A stretch of 64,000 bases of DNA from the NCBI GenBank assembly GCA_949987565.1, contig OX465120.1, positions 11,455,080 through 11,519,079 on the forward strand, written 5' to 3'. The translations under genes and the position numbers were made by a program. The DNA comes from Luidia sarsii (taxonomy: Eukaryota > Echinodermata > Asteroidea > Paxillosida > Luidiidae). The notes beneath the pieces were generated by a model. It had not been told where the DNA came from and did not search any database. It saw nothing but the letters and a program-made list of their open reading frames with translations. Below are positions 58,101 to 64,000 of this stretch, in pieces; within the stretch, counting starts at the first letter, position 1; each line of letters opens with the position of its first letter.

Positions 58101-61100
58101 ATAAAAAAAAAATATATTATTTTTATTTTGTTTTTTAAATCAAAGTCATAAGTTGTCACAAACTACTCAGAATGCACCACAGAGCATCTAGAATCCGAAA
58201 TTTTCCCGGGCCCTTAAGCAGGCCCCAAACCACACGCCGTAAGGGCTTCGTGCTTCGCGCTCGCAGTTTCATTCGGACATTTTCCTCTTTTTTTACAATT
58301 CAAGAGTTGCATGCCTGTTACGGTTACTTTTTCTCTCTGCAGTTTGTGTCGACGGGACGGGACACTGCCTGCGTCAAAGTCCTCCGGGACATCAAGCCCG
58401 GGGAGGAGATCACCTGTTTCTATGGTGACGGGTTCTTCGGCGAGGGGAACAGCCACTGCGAGTGTGAGACCTGCGAGAGGTACGTGTGGTAGTGACACAA
58501 AGACAGTGGCAAGGGGGAGGGAAGTTGACAGAGGCAGTGACAAATGGTGACAAAGCCAATTGAAAAAGAGTAACCAAGGCAATGAAAAAGTCACCAGGGC
58601 AATGACAAAGGGTTACCAAGGCAATGACAAAGGGCCACCAAGGCAATGGCAATGGGCCACCAAGGCAATGACAAAGGGCCACCAAGGCAATGGCAATGGG
58701 CCACCAAGGCAATGACAATGGGCCACCAAGGCAATGGCAATGGGTCACCAAGGCAATGGCAATGGGCCACCAAGGCAATGGCAATGGGCCACCAAGGCAA
58801 TGGCAATGGGCCACCAAGGCAATGGCAATGGGCCACCAAGGCAATGGCAATGGGCCACCAAGGCAATGACAATGGGCCGCCAAGGCAATGACAAGGGCTC
58901 GCCAAGGCAATGGGCCACTAAGGCAGTGGCAATGGGCCACCAAGGCAATGACAATGGGCCACCGAGGTAATGACAAGTGGCCACCAAGGCAATGGCAATG
59001 GGCCACCAAGGCAATGACAAGGGCTCGCCAAGGCAATGGGCCACTAAGGCAATGGCAATGGGCCACCAAGGCAATGGTCAACCAAGGTGATGACAAGTGG
59101 CCACCAAGGCAATGGCAATGGGCCACCAAGGCAATGACGATGGGCCACCGAGGCAATGACAATGGGCCACTAAGGCAATGGCAATGGGCCACCAAGGCAA
59201 TGACGATGGGCCACCAAGACAATGACAATGGGCCACCAAGGCAATGACGATGGGCCACCAAGGCAATGACAATGGGCCACCAAGGCAATGACAAGGGCTC
59301 GCCAAGGCAATGGGCCACTAAGGCAATGGCAATGGGCCACCAAGGCAATGGTCAACCAAGGTGATGACAAGTGGCCACCAAGGCAATGGCAATGGGCCAC
59401 CAAGGCAATGACGATGGGCCACCGAGGCAATGACAATGGGCCACTAAGGCAATGGCAATGGGCCACCAAGGCAATGACGATGGGCCACCAAGACAATGAC
59501 AATGGGCCACCAAGGCAATGACGATGGGCCACCAAGGCAATGACAATGGGCCACCAAGGCAATGACAATGGGCCACCAAGGCAATGACAATGGGCCACCA
59601 AGGCAATGACGATGGGCCACCAAGGCAATGACAATGGCAGGCCTCGATCTTTACCGCGGCCACCGCGGCCAATGGCCGCGTGCCCTTCCAACTCGGCCGC
59701 GATGCCCCTTAAAAAAATACACTTGTCGCGGCCAACTTGGCCAGCGTGCCCTTTTGTATTTATACCTCTACATCCGTGCAAAATCCGTACGTGAATACAA
59801 ACATTATTTCAAAAATGGTTTTTTTTCTTTTGAATTTAAAAACAACAATGTTTTGTGTCAGACATTTTAGGCATTTGCCGACCAAATCTGCTGTAAAAAC
59901 GGCTGTTGGGATCGTACTCGCCCCCGTGATTTGCGAACGCTCATCGTATGTATCTCTGCATACAGTACACGTACATTTACGTTGAGGCTGATCATCATGG
60001 TGCGAGACCACTGTCCGATCAACCAGTGTGTGTGCACTCGGCACGTGCACAATGATTAGCAGACTTCCACCAGTCCTTACAGTTGTTTTCTAACAACTAA
60101 ACTAATGTTTGTTTCGAGTTTCGCCGTCAACTGAAGTACGCACTCCTCATAAGAAAAGTATTTTCTAGAATTGTAGAACTTTTTAGATGGATTTGTTGTT
60201 CATTTGTTGAGATATCGGAAGTTGAAAATTACATATTATTTTTGCAAAATCGCTCCGTGTGGCGCCACGGAAGATCAAGCCAAAACGGCGGAAAAAAGTC
60301 AAACTCGTGTTTTTCGACCGCCAAGCCTCTACCCTGTAAACATCGTCCAAATCTGTCGATTTTACCCTTAAATTGAAGCCTGTATTCTCTTCTTTCTATC
60401 CTTACCACTTTCAAAATTAATGACGAAGGAAATAATATTGAATTACGCGGAGACAACATTCAGAGACAAACGATGAAAGTAGCGCATTTTAGTTATAACC
60501 GATTTCCCTTTGCGACGTTAGCGTATTGGCAAGTCTAGGTATGGTTTCCGCCTCTAGGTAAAGCCATAGCGACGCTACATGAGCAGTAGGGCCGAAACCA
60601 GCCTACGCGCGGCACATGTGACATGACACAACACTTCTTTGCACACACTGTATACTGCACAGTGCACGTGCACAGCGGCCACATGGCTGCATGGCTGCTA
60701 CGAGTGCGCTGCGCTACTCTGATCGGAACTTCCAGACGTTTTAGCGAGACGATTACGCTACAAAAAAGGACAATTTATTTTACTATCGAAACAAAACATG
60801 GATTGGGATAATAATGGGGTTCTAAATTGGAATTGTGTGGTTTTTTTTCTATATATTTGTTTAAATTTTAATTTGTTTCTCATAAAAAAAAAACACGGTT
60901 CTACGGTTTCACCTCTTCTTATTCCTCCATGGTTTCACCCAGTCGAGGGTCCGGCGGTTTTTTTTTTGGTTTTTATTTTTCCAAAACCGCCAAAGCCTAG
61001 GTGCAACCATCTTTCTACCCTTCAAAATAAAATTGATTTTTTATTTTTATTTTATTAAGGAAGGCGACATGGTGTTATGTGACCTGCACTAAACAGATTT

Positions 61101-63809
61101 GATGTGTATACACTGGCTGTTTAAAAATGTAAAATAAAGGTTTGGCCTTTTGATTGGCCTTGTGATGCCACAGTGAGTTGGCCTCGGTGCCCCCTTGAGT
61201 TGGCCTTGGTGCCCTGTGCAATTTTGATGACGGCAAGGCCAAAGTGGCCTGCCCCTTTTTTGCTTAAGTTCGAGGCCTGCAATGGGCCACCAAGGCAATG
61301 ACAATGGGCCACCAAGGCAATGACAATGGGCCACCAAGGCAATGGCAATGGGCCACCAAGGCAATGACGATGGGCCACCAAGGCAATGAGAAAGGCTCAC
61401 CAAGGTGTTTACTTAAAGTTACTGGACTGTCGAGAAGCAATAAGTTTCGAACCTAGCAGGATCTTTCTCTCAAAGGGTCTCCTGTTGGCCATCTGTGTTT
61501 TCGTTCCACAGGCGGCAGATGGGTGCCTTCACCCCTAAGCACGCCCCCATCAAGATCGACGAGAACAAGTACAGTCTACGGGACACGGACCGGCGTCTGC
61601 GCTGGCAAAAGACCAAGAGTGAGGAGGAGACCACAGTTCTCCAGGAGGAGAGTGGCTTGCCCAAGGCTGTGCTACCCTCCAGACTACTGCGCAGAAGTGG
61701 TGCGTTTTCCATCGTTATCCTCCAAAATTTAGAGGGCCTGATGTTTCGATCCCAGCAGAATCCGAGATTTGTTTTTTCGGGGGGGTTTTGAATGTCTTTG
61801 CAGGATCTGCAGAGACATTTAGAAACAAGAACAAGTTTCATGATGTTTGCATCGAGGGGAGAATTGTAATTCAATGAGGGTTAAGACGTCTGCCCTAGAA
61901 AGCTGGAGTCGCAGGTTCGAATCCCGCCTGAGCTTCCTGAAATTGTTTTCATTAGGCTTCGGGCAATGCACTGAGCACCCAGTGTTTGTCACGTCGAGCA
62001 GGGCAAACCCTCATTGAATGAAGAACGAGTTAATGCTCACAGATTATGCCTGAACCCTGCCTTAGTTTTGTCTTGATTTCTTTGCATTATAATCTGGTCC
62101 GATCAAATTTTCTTTGCCATTTTTTCAAAAACGATATCTGTGCAGATTCGGACTGCAGCGGTAGCTCGGATAGCAACAGCAGCTGCTCCTGGAGTCGGTC
62201 TCGGTCCCGCCCTCAGCAGCCGCTCTCCCCTTCCCTGCCGGCCAACCAGTCCCTGGTGGAGTTGATCGCCGAGCGCAAGTGTCTCTCTAAGTATGACGCC
62301 CAGCTCCTGGTGGCTGAGGGCTACCGGCTGCGCCAGGCCAAAGTGGTTCTGACGCCGCACAAGCTGCGCGAGGACGGCACGCTGGCCGTGGAGGAAGGCG
62401 GCGTCCGCTACGCCTCGCGGCTGCGCAGGGAGGAGGAGAGGCACAAGGCCGGTGGCGGTGTGGCGCGTCACAAGAGGCGCCTCTCGCTGGCCGAGGAGCA
62501 AGTCCCGTCGCCTCGCGTGGAAGAGGCTCACTTGAACGGCGTCTCCCCGGGTGAAGACGAGGAGGAGGAGGAGGACGAGGATGAGGGAGAGGATGAGGAT
62601 GGGGAGAGCATAGCCACGGTGACTAGCAGGGAGAGAAGACGAACTAACGACTGTTTGAAGCATCGGCGGAGATCGCTGGACATTGACTCTGGGGCGGTTA
62701 TGGGTGCACCGTCCAGGGGCGTTTGCCGTCCGGCGCTGGGTGTGAAGACAGCAGAGATGGTCAGGGAGGCCTCTGGCCTCCAGTCCAGGACGCGAGCCAT
62801 GGGCTCAGCTCCCGACCGGCACTCCCGCTGCGGCGGCAGCATTGACGGGGAGGAGGATGCGGCATTCAACCCGAGGCAGTACCCGCTGGCCAAAGCCCCG
62901 AGGAAGCCCAGTGCCGGAGGCGACCTGCTGACCTACGAGTCGGAGATCTCCGACTGCGAGATGAAGCTGAAGATCCGCGGCGTGCCCCGGCACGGGCTGA
63001 AGCGCGGTTGCCTGGACGCCAAGAGAAGCAGCAGCAGCTACCACCACGGTGGCAAGAGGGAGCGCCGCGACCCGGACCCGGGCCAGCCGCCGGCGTCCGG
63101 CAGGCGTGCCGATGCGCCTGAGGTGCCCCCGCTGGTCCTCGCTAAGCACAAGATGACCAAGTACGATGCAGAGCTGATCGCCGAGGCCGTGCAGAAGATC
63201 CCCAAGCTGACCATCCGCATGAAGGACCCCAACGGCTGCATCGAGGAGGTGGTGACCTCCTCATCGGACGACGAGGTCTCGCCACGGACCAGCCCCGGCC
63301 CCGGCCGGCCGGACTCCCCGGGCCTACCCGCCCTGCGAGGCCAGCGGGTACCCAGGCTGCCCCCGACGAACCCGTGCCCCAGCCCCACCGTCTCTACCTC
63401 CCCTCTTCCGGGCGTGCCGACCCCGCGCAAAGCTCGCGCCCACCTCAAACTCGACGCAGCTGCCGCCGACCGCATACCGGTGGGCGTGCAGCCGGCGCCC
63501 CGTCTGTCCCACCTCAGGCACCTGTACGAGATCCCGCCCCACCCCATCTGCCAGAAGGCCCATGCCGCCGCCCAGTCGGGCAAGCCACTGAGTCCCGGCG
63601 ACGTGGAGATGTTCTACCCGGCCGCCCCCTCGCCCAAACTCAAAGGGGAGCCCCTGGGTAAGCCGGCGGCGCAGCCCTTCGACCTCTCCGTCAAGCCTGT
63701 CGAGAACCGAAACACGCGCAAAGTCAGACTCATCTTTGGCCAGCGTTCCATGGACTTCCAGGTGCCAAAAATGGACAAAAGTTATCAGGCCAAGTGCAAG
63801 CCTATATAA
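52171..63809 (+). CDS. KMT5B: Histone H4-K20 N-methyltransferase KMT5B/SUV4-20, 8 coding exons
   Basis: Coding exons: 52172-52317, 54182-54347, 56603-56712, 57001-57164, 57755-57774 (20 nt), 58343-58479, 61512-61699 and 62146-63809. Splice phases all agree, giving 2595 nt (864 aa). The N-terminal [18 protein letters not shown] motif is typical. The SET domain (about 105-248) contains [18 protein letters not shown] (catalytic NHDCRP, about 194-199), [31 protein letters not shown] and the post-SET zinc cluster CECETC. The enzyme converts H4K20me1 to me2/me3 in the nucleus. The long last exon has an acidic run (about 445-465), two KYDA-type motifs (about 359 and 648) and ends with [15 protein letters not shown], like the vertebrate C-terminus. 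The exon holding the first ATG begins at an acceptor (ACCAG, 52170), so an upstream exon exists and the true start could be earlier. Confidence 0.95.
52385..52925. repeat. 76-77-bp tandem repeat in KMT5B intron 1
   Basis: About seven units containing TTGGTTCATGGAGTCTGCCA and GGACTGGGTCCACTGGTCCA; the second string is an internal palindrome. Confidence 0.9.
54355..54732. mobile_element. Fold-back element directly after a KMT5B 5' splice site
   Basis: Inverted termini begin CCGGTGTCCTGCCAAAAAGT on the left, and CTGATCGCTGATTGGT pairs with ACCAATCAGCGATCAG. The centre is telomere-like GGATTAGGGTTAG sequence related to the elements at 40 and 44 kb. It starts 7 nt after the exon end, leaving the GTGAGT donor intact. 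Confidence 0.75.
56263..56544. mobile_element. Fold-back/hAT-like element, copy 1 (KMT5B intron 2)
   Basis: Termini CAGGCATGCAACTTG and CAAGAGTTGCATGCCTG are inverted repeats. The interior has a CGCGGATCCGCGGATTTCCG palindrome and a poly-A tract. A close second copy lies at 58030-58317. Confidence 0.75.
57183..57715 (+). mobile_element. tRNA-derived SINE interrupted by a retrotransposon fragment (KMT5B intron 4)
   Basis: Head GGCTCTGGATTGCTCAGACG with GGTTCGAAGTCC. The tail (TTTTCAAAAGTTCCC, CAGTTTTTCCTTTATTTG) continues after the insertion at 57287-57653, then leads to the microexon acceptor at 57754. Confidence 0.7.
57287..57653 (-). pseudogene. 5'-truncated non-LTR retrotransposon C-terminus
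   Basis: The minus frame encodes [30 protein letters not shown] and [14 protein letters not shown], typical of the C-terminal end of reverse transcriptase proteins of RTE/Jockey-type elements. Only the last ~120 residues are present, so it is dead. It is nested inside a SINE: CCATTTTTC flanks it at 57278-57286 and 57654-57662. Confidence 0.75.
58030..58317. mobile_element. Fold-back/hAT-like element, copy 2 (KMT5B intron 5)
   Basis: Nearly identical to the copy at 56263-56544. Its right end is 25 nt upstream of the exon starting at 58343, so the branch point of that exon may lie inside it. Confidence 0.75.
58560..59637. repeat. 21-bp minisatellite in KMT5B intron (part 1)
   Basis: Units GGCCACCAAGGCAATGACAAT or with GGCAAT begin 80 bp after the exon ending 58479. 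Higher-order blocks of about 320 bp with GGTGATGACAAGTGGCC are duplicated (about 59040 and 59340). Confidence 0.95.
59638..61279. mobile_element. hAT-like 1.64-kb insertion splitting a minisatellite in KMT5B intron 7-8
   Basis: Termini CAGGCCTCGA and TCGAGGCCTG are inverted repeats at the exact points where the GGCCACCAAGGCAATGACAA array stops and resumes. A CAATGG string flanks both ends, but the array itself could produce that. The interior (about 60030-60815) is homologous to 47365-48160 in inverse orientation. No transposase was recognised. The span carrying KMT5B exons ends at 58479 and resumes at 61512. Confidence 0.7.
61280..61415. repeat. 21-bp minisatellite in KMT5B intron (part 2)
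   Basis: This is the continuation of the array at 58560-59637 after the 1.64-kb hAT-like insertion. About six units remain. Confidence 0.9.
61870..62135 (+). mobile_element. Composite SINE-like repeat upstream of KMT5B last exon
   Basis: A tRNA-like head with B-box GGTTCGAATCC, then CACGTCGAGCAGGGCAAACC (also at 25545 and 35378), then the SINE tail TCAAATTTTCTTTGCCATTT ending 10 nt before the acceptor AG at 62144-62145. Confidence 0.65.
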
Positions 63810-63938
63810 AGGCATCTGGAGATAAGAGAAGCCCACACTTCTCTCAAACCCCCTCCCCCCAAAAAAAAACCCAAACAAAAACAATCAAAAACAACCCAAA
63901 ACCAACAACCCAAAACCCAGCCGCTCAAGGCCTCTTTA

Positions 63939-63944
63939 AATAAA
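63939..63944 (+). terminator. Polyadenylation signal AATAAA of KMT5B
   Basis: AATAAA occurs 130 bp after the KMT5B stop codon in A-rich 3' UTR. It is the first canonical hexamer after the stop. Confidence 0.6.
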
Positions 63945-64000
63945 GAAAAGACAATCCAAATTTAAGATCAGTCAATATTTGGGTCAACAAGTTGTTTGCC

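Noticed and set aside
58646..59781. Frames over the GGCCACCAAGG minisatellite
   Set aside because: They are minisatellite frames open on both strands, lying between two KMT5B exons.

Overview
This is eukaryotic, intron-rich genomic DNA, probably from a marine invertebrate deuterostome; an echinoderm is my best guess, but I cannot prove it. Four recognisable animal gene families are present. They are split by GT-AG introns whose phases match exactly, and they sit in DNA full of minisatellites, microsatellites, tRNA-derived SINEs and many families of fold-back (palindromic) mobile elements. No bacterial features were seen. A 200-base run of N (32849-33048) marks an assembly gap.

Layout. (1) 1-5005: first coding exon of a liprin-alpha gene (minus strand, continuing off the left edge), with a 1.65-kb minisatellite in the intron just after it. 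(2) 5006-12339: no convincing gene, mostly interspersed repeats. (3) 12340-18214 (minus): a complete five-exon SWIM zinc-finger / MULE-transposase-derived gene. It is head-to-head, 282 bp apart, with (4) 18497-25248 (plus): a complete seven-exon COMMD9 gene whose introns 3 and 6 hold arrays of an 84-85-bp minisatellite. (5) 28517-29184 (minus): an orphan terminal exon of an unrecognised gene, and an inverted array of the same minisatellite at 29915-32440. (6) 33-42 kb: gap, repeats and one doubtful small exon. (7) 42488-46412 (minus): a complete four-exon SLC16/monocarboxylate-transporter-like gene. (8) 46.4-52.1 kb: repeats, ending in a plausible promoter. (9) 52171-63809 (plus): KMT5B/SUV4-20 histone H4K20 methyltransferase in eight coding exons, one of them a 20-nt microexon.

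The genes have no obvious joint pathway: liprin-alpha is a presynaptic scaffold, COMMD9 belongs to the Commander endosomal complex, SLC16 is a transporter and KMT5B acts on chromatin. The shared ZSWIM/COMMD9 promoter is the only likely co-regulation.

The most interesting signal is a repeat family of about 155-250 bp. Three copies have 14-15-bp target-site duplications, a 5' inverted partial copy, and a conserved hammerhead-ribozyme-like core in which core positions 3 and 8 have changed together (C3-G8 to U3-A8). Its layout resembles Penelope-like retroelements. Also notable are Mutator-like MITEs with perfect 9-bp target duplications, SINE tails that repeatedly form the tract just upstream of 3' splice sites, and mobile elements lying within about 10 nt of functional splice sites.
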